Shown here: positions 10,385 through 21,639 of the stretch, one piece after another
Position numbering within the stretch: position 1 is the first letter of the stretch
How the letters are laid out: each line of letters begins with the position of its first letter
NCBI RefSeq assembly: GCF_003589595.1
Contig: NW_020653900.1
Coordinates: forward strand, 3,373,838-3,437,837
DNA length: 64,000 nucleotides
Direction of reading: 5' to 3'
Source: Hyposmocoma kahamanoa
Taxonomy: Eukaryota > Arthropoda > Insecta > Lepidoptera > Cosmopterigidae
Notes under the pieces: model-generated
Databases searched by the model: none
What the model was told of the DNA's origin: nothing
What the model saw: only the letters and a program-made list of their open reading frames with translations
Position numbers and translations under genes: made by a program

Positions 10385-11398
10385 CAGGATTTTTCACAAA
10401 AAATAGATATTAGAGTTGAATTGGATATACAAATAACGTAACCCAAAACGTAGTAATTGATATTACTTTCCATATCGCACTGCTATTACAATAGTGTTGT
10501 AACTCAAAATATGTGAAATTCAAGATTATACTATTACTGAACGTAATATTTGATACTCTACACGTCAATAAAACCTTCGTCAAAATGTTTTCAGAAACAA
10601 TTAAAATAAATCTACTTAACTCAAAATGAGACAAACTTTTTGCAAACTAGTTCTGGATAAAACAGTCTTAATAAATAAGTTTCTAAAAAATATTAAGTTA
10701 TTTTTTCGTTCTATTTGGCAAGTAGGGAATTATTTAGATGTCTGTAATAAATAAACTTTATCCTTTACATACATTTTAATAATATTTCGCTGGAAGTGAG
10801 TAATTAGTTTTTTAGCGATTCTGAAAAAATACACTTTTTGAGTTAATACACTTTTGTATTAACAGTGCGATATTGTAATAGACAAGTAAGGTAAAAATTC
10901 TCTAATCGTATGAGTTGCAACACTCTATTCCCTAAAACGAAAGTTTCACGTAAGTCGTTCGGCAAGATAAAATTCCTCGTTATTTTTAAACAGTGCACAG
11001 AGATTGATGATATGCGAGGAAAGGGACCCAGCTTGTTTACATTTGCGTTCACTTTATACCGCTTGTCTTTGTTAGAAGTGTTTTGAGGAAACACGTGTTT
11101 TCTATAACGCTGATACGGAATAGATTAAAACAAACAAATATTCTGTTTTTATGGTAAACAAAACGACAAACAGGCTGAAGGCAAAAAATTTTGTCGTAAA
11201 AAAGTCTGTAATAATATAAAAAACTTGTTTGCTTTTTGTTACTACTTTTATGATCAATTTGAACTTAGGCCCATTAACAGTCGAAATAGGAATGTATTTC
11301 GACTTTTTAGTTGACTTAATAACCTTATTTATATAGAGTGTTCACGACAAGATGGCGACGCGTTATGTATGTGAGGGGCCTAAAGACAGCGCTATATC
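10385..11398. other. No feature recognised
   Basis: About 1 kb of AT-rich sequence with only short chance frames and no in-window repeat match. Confidence 0.45.
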
Positions 11399-11600
11399 GA
11401 TGCCTTACTTTCTCAAACTCGTATCTCATAAAAATTGATTATTCAGGATGGCAAAACTTTCTACTCATTTAAAATTTTTTATCAAGGGTAATTTGGATGC
11501 GTTACTTTAAGAATAGGTAAAAGCCAGTGCGTGAATATGAAAGAAATGTGATGTGAAATCAGGCTGCAAAATTTGTATATTTAAATACAATCCATGTATT
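11399..11600 (-). repeat. TIR-type repeat, copy 2
   Basis: The reverse complement matches 8640-8825, including TACAAATTTTGCAGCCTGATT and GTAGAAAGTTTTGCCATCC. It ends at 11400-11425 in the terminal motif CCTTACTTTCTCAAACTCGT, read on the plus strand. Confidence 0.7.
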
Positions 11601-12965
11601 GCATTTTAACTTTGTTTACACTTGAAAATGGTCTATTTTCGAAATTTCGGAATGGAAACCGTGTCGTTTCTACACACGAACTGTGTACACAGCCTTGGCG
11701 CCGGACAAGAAAAAAATCTTGTCTACCCACGACACGATGCGCTCTACCGCTATTGTATGGAGCGGGGTTAGGTGCATTGTCAGTAAACGAACATTTATGC
11801 GCGTGGACGGGTGTTGCTTAGTATTCAACACATACAACAACATATTTCTTCCCACAGTAGGTAGTAAAATGAGCGCGACCTGGAAGACTCGTAATGCACT
11901 GATACATTTTACCCTGCACACGTCTCCCCGAAAGCATTCGTATCGTGCACATACTCATCATTTTCTCGTCTGCAACAAACACGATATGTTTTCGTAGCTA
12001 GATCCGACAAAGTTCTTTACATTTATGTAATTATTAATTAATTTGTGCTCGACCAAGCCAGTACGGCTCTGGGAATGAGTCTTCATGATGCGCTGCACTA
12101 TGCCAAAGTACGGCATTGATGACATAGCGTCGTCATGCAGAAACTCTTTTCGCTGGGAAGGCACGACCCTGGAATGAGGAATATGACGCAATTTCTTTTA
12201 TTATCGTACATGCGTCTGCATTACGACGACGGTACTCGTGTTCGCGTGTCATTTACAACAGGCTTAGAATGTGCACCCTCTTACTTTTCATAAAACAATT
12301 TCATTTCAATTTCATAATAAAATGAAAAAGGAAATGAAACTATTTATCGGGTTTAAATTTAATTTAATCATATTAATTAAAACTTACACCATGGAATTGA
12401 AGTCGTCAATTAATAGACAATTTAATATTATTAAGGTAGGAAAGTCGCTTTAGAAACGATAAAAAAAATTCCACGCGTAATAGTAATTAGTATTTAATCA
12501 ATTGAATTAATTTATTCATTAACAATAATTTTCTATGAAAGTGAATAAATGAAAAAATGGATTATTAACAGGTTTTTATACTTAAATAAAGAAGCATTTT
12601 ATTTAATTTGTTTTCTTTTAACATTCCTCGAGAAATAAAGTCTTGTATGGATTCATGTGTACTTCAACGTGTCAGGGTTAAATATAATATAGTAATAGAT
12701 ATAATTGGATGTAGTTGAACAAAAAGGATCCAAAGCACATCCAGTCACTTTCGAGATATGGCAGTCTGTAGTTTAAAAATGTTTCTCACTCTTGTTTTAT
12801 TTTCAAAACATTTAATGTCATGTAACTCTAGAGAAACTTATTTATGTTTATATGCTGGATTTTTTCTGATCTAAGAGGTTAGACTTTAGGAACCGTTTGG
12901 TACATATAAGTAATTTTTTGATAATTTTGTGGATTGGATCCTTTTTGCTTACCTACGTTTAATTT
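11601..12965. other. No feature recognised
   Basis: Somewhat more GC-rich at 11690-12260, with overlapping frames of up to 104 aa on both strands. Neither strand shows a recognisable domain. The remainder is AT-rich. Confidence 0.4.
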
Positions 12966-12969
12966 GACA

Positions 12970-13790
12970 ACCTCGGTGACAACGGTTTGCATTGTGGACG
13001 TTGGATGTTCGATTCCCCGTTAAACCAATTTGTAAATATCCGCTCACGCGATGCGCTCCTCCTACCGCAAAATGGCGGCTATTTGAGTTTGGCTATTTAG
13101 AAAAGGATTCAGTTTAAATACAAGTTTTTATAAATAAAAATTATTATTCTGCATTGCTAAATAAATACCCTCCGTACTACCAACAAAAACATCTTAAATA
13201 AAATGCAGTAATACACCGCAAATCCTGCACTTAAAAAGCACTAATTAAATTTTTGGTGTACTTGGATAAATATGATAATATTCCGTTTGAGTGGTTCTAA
13301 CGTTTACCATGAAATTACTCTTTAAAGTATAGTTTATAAACATTCATATTCAGGGTAAACTTAAAAAACGCTACTTACGGTATATTTTCAATAAATAAAC
13401 ACCGAAATCACCAGCCCAAACAATAACACACACGATTGTCGTGACGTATTTTTGAAGTTGTTTATTTTTTTAAATGACGGACCCAGGCATTAAAAACTTT
13501 GTGGTTTGCTAGAGTAGTTACCGAAATAGCAATTAATATTAGTTCTTTTACCTGTTATAACTTCGATATCCGATAAATCGGTATAAAATCATCACCGGCA
13601 CCTCTAGGTGTGGTATGCGTCTACGGCTGCATGTATCGCGTGAGCGGATATAATGTTTTCTCAGTCAGATCTGGGTATTCTGGCATCCCTAAGTTCCGAT
13701 GCTGTGGCACTCAAAGTACCGGGAATTACCTTGTTTGAGATCAGGTAATCGGTGTGGTCATACATTATTTTTATTATTATTATTATTTTA
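12970..13790 (+). mobile_element. RepE tRNA-headed SINE split by a 608-bp insertion
   Basis: The left part (12970-13039) has a tRNA-like head with the TCGGTGACAACGGTTTGCA box A region and box B-like ATGTTCGATTCCCC. The body resumes at 13652 with AATGTTTTCTCAGTCAGATCTGGG and ends in a TTA-rich tail near 13790. Removing 13040-13647 plus one ATAT restores a continuous SINE comparable to the minus-strand copy at 54646-54878. Confidence 0.8.
13040..13647 (+). mobile_element. 607-bp TIR element, copy 1
   Basis: Ends are inverted CCGCTCACGCGAT, and ATAT flanks both sides (13036-13039 and 13648-13651). The interior has no frame over about 60 residues, so it is non-autonomous and uses an unseen transposase. 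A direct-orientation copy lies at 15626-16231, roughly 93% identical by eye. The 4-bp duplication and CCGC terminus do not let me assign a superfamily. Confidence 0.88.
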
Positions 13791-13794
13791 ATTA

Positions 13795-13975
13795 TTGCTC
13801 AGTTTTCATAGCGTCGGCACGGTTTGCTAGGAGACGTCGGTTCGAATGCGGCCGGATCGAAAGATTGTGTTTGTGAGTGTTCGATCTTTGTATTAATAAT
13901 TATAAGAAACTAGTGGAGTGATTTCACAAATAATAATTGAATATCAATTCGATAAAAAAATAATTATACATTATT
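13795..13975 (+). repeat. RepC tRNA-like SINE, partial
   Basis: Shows GGCACGGTTTGCTAGGAGAC, box B GGTTCGAATGCGG, then GTGTTCGATCTTTGTATTAATA and TAGTGGAGTGATTTCAC. Confidence 0.75.
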
Positions 13976-14848
13976 ATTATGTTATAGTAATTTCGTCATT
14001 ATAAAATGTTACCTTCTATATGTCTATTATTATTATACATTTTTTATTTATTAAGAAATAGGTACAAAAAGAAAAACTTAAATTAAAACATTCAACAATC
14101 AAGGCACTCATCATCTAGACAAATAAATTAAAATTTTCAAACGAAACAAATAAAAAAGAATAACAAACAGGAAGAATACAAACAAAAAATAATATTAATG
14201 ATTACGCTAGCGTGACTCATTTGTAATGCTATCACTAACTAAATTCTTGCTATTTAAAATACAAGCAAAACAACAAATAATAATAAATAAAATGTCCGGG
14301 CATCAATCCCATCTGCTATTTTTAGATTCACAATGTTCATAGTGCACCAATACGTCATACAATGTCCAGACAAATTTTGGTGCGTAACACACGGAAGCAT
14401 TTTGTTTCTAGAACCGGTAATGGTTACATTTTTTTTCTCTTTGAATTTTATTATTACAACTTTTATTATTACAAGTTTTATTATTATAACTTTTATTAAA
14501 CCAAGTAAAACAAAATGTCTAATTTATGTTCAGAAAGTACTGAAACTTTTTTGTATTCAATCAGAAAGTTTCTGTGGTCCCAAGTTCCAATCCCTATTGT
14601 CTGTTCCACAAAAGGCAACTTGTGTATTGTTCAATGACGAGAAAAAGTTAACTACGATATTAAACCGAGCATTAAACTGTATCCAAGACACGGTTTTTCA
14701 ACTTTTGTTACGGTATTAATATCTTTTTCTACGTGGAAGGTCTATAAAACTCTTGGAACACGTGTGAAATTGTCGTAACTTCGAGGAAATTCGTGCACAG
14801 TAGTGGGACGTAAATAGCTTGGCACAGAAGTTATTTTGAAGTACATGG
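13976..14848. other. No gene recognised; minisatellite at 14445-14500
   Basis: TTTTATTATTACAA(C/G) is repeated about 3.5 times within a 128-aa frame (14333-14719) that I do not believe is coding. The rest is AT-rich. Confidence 0.5.
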
Positions 14849-15022
14849 TGAAATTACAGGCATATGGGACTTGTCAACTTATGTCTCAGGGTGATGGGCG
14901 CAGTGGCAGAGCCCCTCAGATCTTTGCACTTTGAAGCTCTATGTGGCACTGCAACTGTTATGGACAGGCGTGTAGCTTACCATCAGGCGCACGACTTGTT
15001 CGTCCCGTCACTTGATATTACA
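14849..15022 (+). repeat. RepA, 5'-truncated
   Basis: Starts at GTGAAATTACAGGCATATGG and runs to the A-rich end TATTACAAAAAAAAG. The next RepA head follows 14 bases later. Confidence 0.85.
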
Positions 15023-15036
15023 AAAAAAAGTAAAAA

Positions 15037-15256
15037 GTAGCAGTAGAGCTCCCTGTGAAAGTATTCGTCTAGAGAAGTACTGCCATATTATATATTTCCA
15101 GTTTTTAAGGGTAAGGGTGCTGTCGAAATTACAGGTATTGTCTTGACTTATCAACTTATGTCTCAGGGTGACAGGCGCAGTGACGGTGCCCCTCAGTTCT
15201 TTGCGATTTAAAACTCTGAGTGGCACTGCAACTGTCATGGACAGGCGTGTAGCTGA
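15037..15256 (+). repeat. RepA, near complete but 3'-truncated
   Basis: Begins GTAGCAGTAGAGCTCCCTG and is collinear to GACAGGCGTGTAGCTGAC, where it stops. It sits tail-to-head behind the previous copy. Confidence 0.85.
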
Positions 15257-15324
15257 CTGATGTCACAGTCTCGTTCCTTGATAACCACCTGAGAATAACA
15301 ATGCCGCGTTCATAGGTTTTCGCG

Positions 15325-15452
15325 ATTGGAAATGAAACTATGTCTTCGGATTTCAATCGCGTATATGTGTATTTCCATTTTCGTATATTTGGTTTGTTTG
15401 AAAAAACCAAATATATGCGACAAAAATCCGAAAAAATAGTGTCATTTCCAAT
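15325..15452. repeat. RepG repeat forming a large inverted repeat
   Basis: The left arm (ATTGGAAATGAAACTAT..TTCGGATTT..ATCGCGTATAT) and the right arm (15408-15452) are inverted copies. A second inverted pair (ATATTTGGTTT / AAACCAAATAT) sits inside. Single-arm versions occur at 16540, 22995, 48215 and 63640. Confidence 0.75.
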
Positions 15453-15577
15453 TGCTGTGTCTTCAGTTAATAGTAATTTACACAAGACTTGTCGAAGTTT
15501 GACCAAATACAACAAAAATGGGTCCCAGCTTAACTGGAACATGCTGTAGCAGACTGCAGTAATACAGTAACATAGAT

Positions 15578-15597
15578 CTAACCTAACCTAACCTAAC
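15578..15597. repeat. Short telomere-like (CCTAA)3 run
   Basis: Three CCTAA units, the complement of the insect telomeric TTAGG. The run is too short to be a telomere relic with confidence and may be chance. Confidence 0.4.
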
Positions 15598-15625
15598 AAT
15601 TGGTGATCAGACGAAACGGTCTTAT

Positions 15626-16231
15626 CCGCTCACGCGATGCGCTCCTCCTACCGCAGAATGGCGGCTATTTGGTTTCGCATATTAGAAAAGGATTCAGTTT
15701 AAATACAAGTTTTTATAAATAAAAATTATTATTCTGCATTGCTAAATAAATACCCTCCGTACTACCAAAAAACATCTCAAATAAAATGAAGTAATACACC
15801 GCAAATCCTGCACTTAAAAAGCACTAATGAAATTTTTGGTGTACTCGGATAAACATGATAATGTTCCGTTTGAGTGGTTCTAACGTTTACCATGAAATTA
15901 CTCCTTAAATTATAGTGTATAAACATTTATATTCAGGGTAAACTTAAGAAACGCTACTTACGGTATGTTTTCAATAAATAAACACCGAAATCACCAGCCC
16001 AAACAATAACACACACGATTGTCGTGACGTATTTTTGAAGTTGTATATTTTTTTAAATGACAGGCCCAGGCATTAAAAACTTCATGGTTGGCTAGAGTAG
16101 TCACCGAAATAGCAATTAATAATAGTTCTTTTACCTGTTATAACTTCGATATCCGGATAAATCGGCGTGAAATCATCAGCGGCACCTCTAGGTGTGGTAT
16201 GCGTCTACGGTTGCATGTATCGCGTGAGCGG
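15626..16231 (+). mobile_element. 607-bp TIR element, copy 2
   Basis: Same inverted CCGCTCACGCGAT ends and interior as 13040-13647. The flanks are TTAT and TTAC, a slightly decayed 4-bp duplication. Differences between the copies are scattered substitutions and 1-4 bp indels. Confidence 0.88.
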
Positions 16232-16279
16232 TTACATAGTTTCTGTTTTACCGCATAAACACATATTATGTTTTCAAAC

Positions 16280-16365
16280 TAAGAAACTCTGTGCTCTATG
16301 ATCACCAGAGCCATTCACTCTGAAGCGCTAACCAGAACATTCAGACCAATAGAGACCATCATTCA
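16280..16365 (-). repeat. RepE SINE body fragment
   Basis: Minus-strand RepE body: plus-strand TTCACTCTGAAGCGCTAACCAGAACATTCAGACCAAT corresponds to the segment TTCACGCCGGGGCCCATCTCAAAACACCCAGACTAGAACCAAT at 54740-54782. Confidence 0.6.
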
Positions 16366-16539
16366 TTAAACAAATGTTTATTACACAAACGTTACGCATT
16401 CAATAATACAACTGCTAACCAAACGAATGATAGACTAAACAAGTGACGTGGCAAAAATGCGTCAAAAGCTAGTACACTTAAATTTAGAATTTGAATAGAA
16501 AAATTAAGAGGATATAATTTTTATAAAGTAAATAGTTAA

Positions 16540-16655
16540 CAGAAAACAAGTACGAGAGAAAATTAGTGTTTGTCAGCCGTGGTCTTGGCATCTTTTCTTT
16601 GAAAAAACAAATATACGTGATTGAGATCCGAAAAATAGTTTCATTTTCAATGTAG
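16540..16655 (-). repeat. RepG fragment
   Basis: Contains GAAAAAACAAATATACGTGATT and GATCCGAAAAATAGTTTCATTTTC, the right-arm motif of RepG. Confidence 0.65.
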
Positions 16656-16734
16656 CAACAGCGCAATCCTAAGAAATTGACTTGACAGAAAGGTTACATA
16701 CTGGTACGGTTCGCTACACATACTAATACTTTGA

Positions 16735-17036
16735 AAAAACGGACTTCAAAGGTCGTGGAATTATACACCTATTCGTCAAGTTTTATTGATATCGGTTACT
16801 GGAAAGTGCACGAAATCGGATTCATCCCCTATTTTGCCACTCTTAGAGGTGGAATATTTTCTTTAAATTTAAATGAGACCAATACTGAGGTACTCTCCTT
16901 CCAATAAACAAAGAATCATCAACATCGGTTCACAAATTTAGGTATAATTAACAAATAAAGAGTTATCGTGTAACGTACATACAAAAAATAATATAGACGA
17001 ATTGAAAACCTCCTTTATTTAAAGTCGGATAAAAAT
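16735..17036 (-). repeat. RepB TIR repeat, shortened copy
   Basis: Left end AAAAAACGGACTTCAAAGGTCG, right end TTTAAAGTCGGATAAAAAT. The inner order is the same as at 7462-7757. Confidence 0.75.
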
Positions 17037-17099
17037 ACGTTATTCTAATCTTGATCGAAAAATGTTAGTTCTATTAAAGTTCGGTCCATTTTGAGGACT

Positions 17100-17225
17100 T
17101 CGGTGGCCCAACGGTTTGCACTATCTACTACAGACACTGTATGACGAGCTTCGGATTGACAGGATAAATTTGGGAAATAAACTCTTTTAAATTGGTTCTT
17201 GTCTGGGCGTTCTGAGTGTTGCGGA
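17100..17225 (+). repeat. RepE SINE, degraded
   Basis: Head TTCGGTGGCCCAACGGTTTGCAC is clear, box B is decayed, and the body AATAAACTCTTTTAAATTGG and GTCTGGGCGTTCTGAGTG is recognisable. It is cut off where the TIR element at 17241 begins. Confidence 0.7.
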
Positions 17226-17240
17226 GTTGCTTGTTGTTCT

Positions 17241-17651
17241 GGTACTCATAGTCATCGAGTATATACCAGAAATAGAGACAAAATAAGGACCATCCATCCC
17301 TGGCAACTCATCAGGTAAATGAATCTTCATGCGTGAACAGCCACCGTTCCAGGTGGATGATTTTCTCCAAAACGAAATGGGACCACTATGGAAGTACCCC
17401 CTTTCCAACAAAAAAAGAATCATGAAAATCGGTTCACAAATACCGGAGTTATCGCGTAACATACATACAAAAAAAAAAGAACATACAGTCGAAGTGAGAA
17501 CCTCCTCCTTTTTTGAAATCGGTTAAAAATATATTTTATACGTGAGTCCTGAATTAAAAATCAAATAATGTGTTAAAATCCTTAAAGTTTAAATCAAAGT
17601 AAATTAAATGACATTTTGTCTCTATTTCTGGTTGCTCGATGCTCATAGTAC
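17241..17651. mobile_element. Element with about 40-bp terminal inverted repeats
   Basis: 17241-17284 and 17613-17651 are inverted copies built on CTCATAG(T)CATCGAG and CCAGAAATAGAGACAAAAT. A sub-terminal CATCCCTGGCAACTCA follows the left arm. The same TIR and sub-terminal motif bound 56261-56950. The interior is largely a RepB fragment. Confidence 0.7.
17320..17530 (-). repeat. RepB right half inside the TIR element
   Basis: From AATGAATCTTCATGCGTGAAC to TTTTTTGAAATCGGTTAAAAAT, matching the right half of 62795-63250 closely. Confidence 0.8.
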
Positions 17652-19039
17652 ACGAGGTTCTCTACTTTGAGATCAAGTAATTGATGTAGTTGTCTGGCAT
17701 ATAAGGTGTCGAACATTATTTCTAGTTGTCGACGGATTTATTCGGGTTCACCAACCTTAAAATTACTTAACGACCATAAAACTGTCAGTAACCTGTCATA
17801 AGTTGCCATCCCGGATCAGAATCAACTTACAGGATGACGCATCTCTATCCATTCAAATATGCGCAAACCTATATATCAAAATCCAGCTGAATATGGAAAT
17901 CCATATTCGGGGGTAGTTTGGAAAGCGTCCAATTCTGATTATCTGTGTTAGTTATATGCCTTGTCACGGCCTTCAAGGTTATGGCCATTTCATTGGTGAG
18001 GTCATCCGATGAATCATAGATTTTGATAACTTTGTAATGTTGATATAATACTTGCGTTTAAAAAGTTTATTACTGGGTCGTGTTGTTGTTTGTTATAATA
18101 TCGTTATGAGTAATAAAGATTAGTCTGAGGTGTTTTACGTTTGTGGTTCACTTTGTCCATAATCTAACTTGATACGCGCTTGTCAAAAAGATGTACCTTT
18201 ATGATCTTGAAAATATTTAGGTTGTGTAGTTTCGTAATACAAGCAGAATCTAAAAAAATAAACAGGGTATGTGCTTATTCTTTTTTTCCAGAGGATTTAA
18301 TGTCCTAGAGGAATTAATCTCCTAAACCTCACTTGATGGTCCTTTTCAAAGCTTTTTAAGCTTTAAATAGCGAAGGCTTTATGCTGCATAATGATTAATG
18401 ATTATGTGACAACCTTTATATTTTTTAACAAATCCATTAGTTCAGCGTTAGTTTTTCCGGATCAAGTTATTGTTAGCCACGTATTACGACAGAAAGTTGC
18501 ATGTAGGACAGGTAAATAACCGATGAAGAAGTTTACTTGAAAAATAAAATAAATAAGAGATTTAGATTCGAACAAATAGTTTCATTTACTAAACCTAACC
18601 CAAGAATTCGATAAATAAGATTCAATAAAAAAAAATGCTCCTAATTATGATGAAAATGTAGCATCTGCTAATTTTGACAGTATTAATTTTTATGAAAAAT
18701 GCCGGTCATGTGGATTAGGGGACCGATATGTTCTGACAGAAATAATAAATGGGGTCACGAAAATTAATAACCCTTCTACATTGAGCGATGACTTAGCATT
18801 TCCATCAGACATTGAATCTCTTGTTAATATACTTGTTAATTCTGTTATCCTAGTACAAACTAAAAATATAGGACTATTTTCGTGGAAAATTATGTATAAC
18901 CAGAAATATTTTGTTGCAGTTATAAATATGAGTTTTGGTAATTTACTACCCGAGTTATCTTTCCTTTTAAACTGAAAACGTAATAATCTAATTTCCTTTT
19001 ATTTATTACCTTTTATTTATATACTTCACTCACTTAGTT
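17652..19039. other. No feature recognised
   Basis: Nearly 1.4 kb of AT-rich DNA. Short frames (up to 64 aa) show no domain. Confidence 0.45.
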
Positions 19040-19205
19040 GAAGTAGTTTATCATGCGTCCTACTGCTGGGTTTGGCCATTTTCGCCAAACTGACTCAATA
19101 CGGTTTAAGAACATCACACATTTTCCATGGAGTGTTCTTCGACGTGCAGGTTTCATCACAATGTTTTCCTGCACCACTAGCGAGAGAAGTATTGCTACTA
19201 AAATG
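19040..19205. repeat. RepF repeat, partial
   Basis: Shares TTCGACGTGCAGGTTTCATC with AATGTTTTCCTGCACC, in the same order as the copy at 29070-29345. Confidence 0.6.
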
Positions 19206-19740
19206 TTCATTAATGAACGTTGTTTGTCAGTTGACCTGTAAATTGAGAAACACGCATTCTCTGACTAAGCTAGTGCTTTTATGGCGATATTTCAAGGAAT
19301 TTTTCGTTTACTTATTGATGTATGAGTTCACCAATTAAATTTCATGTATTCACTTCCGGAATTTGTATCTTTATTACAATTTGAATCATATTTAGTGTGT
19401 TTTGATTAAATTGCATATCATTTGACGCACCTAAGTTAACATTCAGATTATTTGATTTAATTTTTTTTTGTCAATAGCGTTATTCATGTACTTATTATTC
19501 AAGGTCTCTAATTGTTGTTTTCTATTTACTAGAAGTTACGATAACGGGCATGTTGTCAGCCAATAATATAGATTGATGATTTGGTTTGTCTATTACGTCA
19601 TTTCTGTATACTAGGAACGAAATCGGTCCTATCACACTTCCTTGTGTAACATCGTGTGTTGATTCTATTCATGCATGATTTATTCATTAATAATGTATAA
19701 AGTTTGGTACTAAATATAATTGGGTGGTCAGCCCTATCCT
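19206..19740. other. No feature recognised
   Basis: AT-rich, with no repeat match found. Confidence 0.4.
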
Positions 19741-21205
19741 TAATCACTGGATGTCCGCTCGTCCATATTCATGAAAATGAACTATTTCGGGAATTTCACT
19801 CCCTAGCCGCTCGCCATACAAATGTGGAAGTGAAATGCTTCGAGTGAATTCGGAGAATATCCACAACATAGGGGTGGACTCCATGCCCACGTCTAGTCTC
19901 CGGATGATGAAAAGGGGAAGGCGGAATCACATTATGCAATTCCATCGCACACTCTCCGTGATATATCCTGTAGAATACCGATAAGCTGGCAACTCTACGG
20001 CGGTGTTCAAGGCTCTGCATTTCTGTATTGTCTATTGAATCTAAGGTGGCCAGATGGTATTTAGCAGAGCCATCCCATAAGTGGGAGCAGTACTCCATAC
20101 ACGACCGGACTTATGCATGGTACAGCTAATGCAACTGACCCGGTGTAAGTCCCGGTCCCTATCTACCGACCCGAAAGATAGGGTTTTCCGTAGAGACTAC
20201 GGGTTCAACGGTAAGACCAGGGTATGGCGGGCGTCCAGATCAAGCCCTCCGCCAGTGATATACCTTTGCGAGGGTCTCTGGTGGACCCGGACTTGGGTAA
20301 GGACTCCCTGGCGTTTGTGGTTAGCTGCAGAGATGGACATGGTTGTCTGCCCCGGTTTTGCTTGTGCCGGGGCATCTATCTCGTGAGCAGCTAGCGCGGC
20401 TTAGTAGCGGTCTAGTTGAGGGCCTGTATGCGAGGAGACGCGCGGGACACGTGAGTTGCCCTTTAAGTTGGAAGCTATGTCCGGACATTATCGCAGGACA
20501 CTGCAACTGGCATCTCCGGCACTAGCCCGGAGAGCTAGTAGAGGATAAGCTAGATATCCTCCGGTCCCTCCTGCCGCTTAGGTTATTGGGAACTGGAGAG
20601 ACGTCGTTTTTCGGCGTCGTGAAGTGAGCGTGCCTTGCAGCTCCGCCACCAATAAGGATATTTGGTAGTGGACTCATTGTCGACGGCTTAGCGGTGGCAA
20701 CTGCTAGTAGTGCAATGCGCAACGGGAAGTGAGCGTGCCTACAGCTCCGGTACCTATGTGGAAAATATGGAGGGCACTAGCCTCTCGAAGAACCGGATGA
20801 AGTCAAGTGACAGAGGTCGGTGACAATCCTGTGCACTGGCTGATCTGGGGTCAGAACCTGAACTTGTAAGGTTCCTGTGCGCGCACAGGTTATAGTGTTA
20901 TAGGTCCTTCTCGTATGTCCTAAGGGTAGGTAGGGACGGTCACTATAATCAAAACTAAGGTAGAAAGATATGGTGCGTGTCCCGGTGTGAAGTAACGCCT
21001 CACCTTGGAAAAGATGCCAAGCTTCTTGGCTGCATTTTTAGTCATAGATTCAATGTATCTGCCGAAGTTCAGATTAGACAACAGGTCCATTCCAAATGAG
21101 TGATGACGGTCGGCAATCGGTATGGATGTATCACGAAAAGACGGAGTCAGATGAAAAGGACTCCGTTTAGTAGAGAAAATTCACGCCTGCGTTTTGGTAG
21201 CATTA
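19741..21205 (-). pseudogene. Jockey-like LINE reverse transcriptase C-terminus, split by an insertion
   Basis: On the minus strand, 21205-20990 decodes in pieces to the segment ending in the KLGIF-KVRRYFTPG region. 20110-19796 continues with RSCMEYCSHLWDGSAKYHL, LEHRRRVASLSVFYRIYHGEC, and NVIPPSPFHH. These are typical of the post-RT part of jockey-clade pol proteins in moths. The 100-aa frame 19796-20098 is only the second piece, and its first Met is internal to MEYC. Stops and frameshifts occur in the first piece. A short deletion follows LDSID, where related proteins usually carry an RRAKRLIG-like stretch. Bases 20132-20965 belong to another element. Confidence 0.8.
20132..20965 (+). mobile_element. 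Unclassified element nested in the jockey-like LINE
   Basis: About 830 bp, noticeably GC-richer than its surroundings, separating two halves of the LINE on the opposite strand. Its 3' end AATCAAAACT is shared with the copy at 6366-6600. The flanks ATGGTACAGCTAATGC and AAGGTAGAAAGATATGGTGC look like a diverged long target duplication, as a LINE or SINE would leave. It holds a direct repeat of GAAGTGAGCGTGCC (near 20620 and 20727). A 101-aa frame (20081-20386) crosses its left border and is not a gene. It may be the 3' untranslated part of a LINE. Confidence 0.65.
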
Positions 21206-21374
21206 ATTTGACAAGATTGGCATCACCCCAATCGGAGACTTAAGTGTCAATACATATTACATATTACGTGTGTTACATATTACGGTAACAACATTTTCTT
21301 TAATAATGGCTAAATTTGTTTAATTTAAATTTCAATCCAAGTTTTCCTAAATAAATAATAATGTGCCAGACAAC

Positions 21375-21475
21375 CAGATTCCCTAGTTTAAGAACTCGGT
21401 GATATAACAACCAGAGCAACGGAATTCACTCCGGGGCATTAACTCAGAACACCCAGATCAGAAGTAATTCAGAGT
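21375..21475 (-). repeat. RepE SINE body fragment
   Basis: CCAGATTCCCTAGTTTAAGAA, TTCACTCCGGGGCATTAACTC and ACACCCAGATCAGAAG occur in the same order as the minus-strand copy at 54646-54878. The tRNA head is missing. Confidence 0.7.
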
Positions 21476-21489
21476 TAATTAGTTCGATA

Positions 21490-21635
21490 ATTTATGTCTC
21501 AGGGTGACAGACGTAGTGGCAATGCCAGTCAGTCCTTTGCGATTTAAAGCTGTGAGCGGTACTGTAACTGTTATGGACAGGCCGCTTGCTTACCACCAGG
21601 TGCACGACTTGTACCTCCGATCACTGAGTATCAAA
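21490..21635 (+). repeat. RepA, 5'-truncated
   Basis: From TTATGTCTCAGGGTGACAGAC to the CACTGAGTATCAAAATAAT end. Confidence 0.8.
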
Positions 21636-21639
21636 ATAA

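Noticed and set aside
14333..14719. 128-aa frame as a small membrane protein
   Set aside because: The hydrophobic stretch is produced by a TTTTATTATTACAA minisatellite. No other coding sign.
15156..15542. 128-aa minus-strand frame
   Set aside because: It runs across RepA and RepG repeats on the antisense strand.
15578..15597. Interstitial telomere
   Set aside because: Only three CCTAA units, which can arise by chance in AT-rich DNA.
20081..20386. 101-aa plus-strand gene
   Set aside because: It crosses the border between the jockey-like LINE (antisense) and the inserted element.
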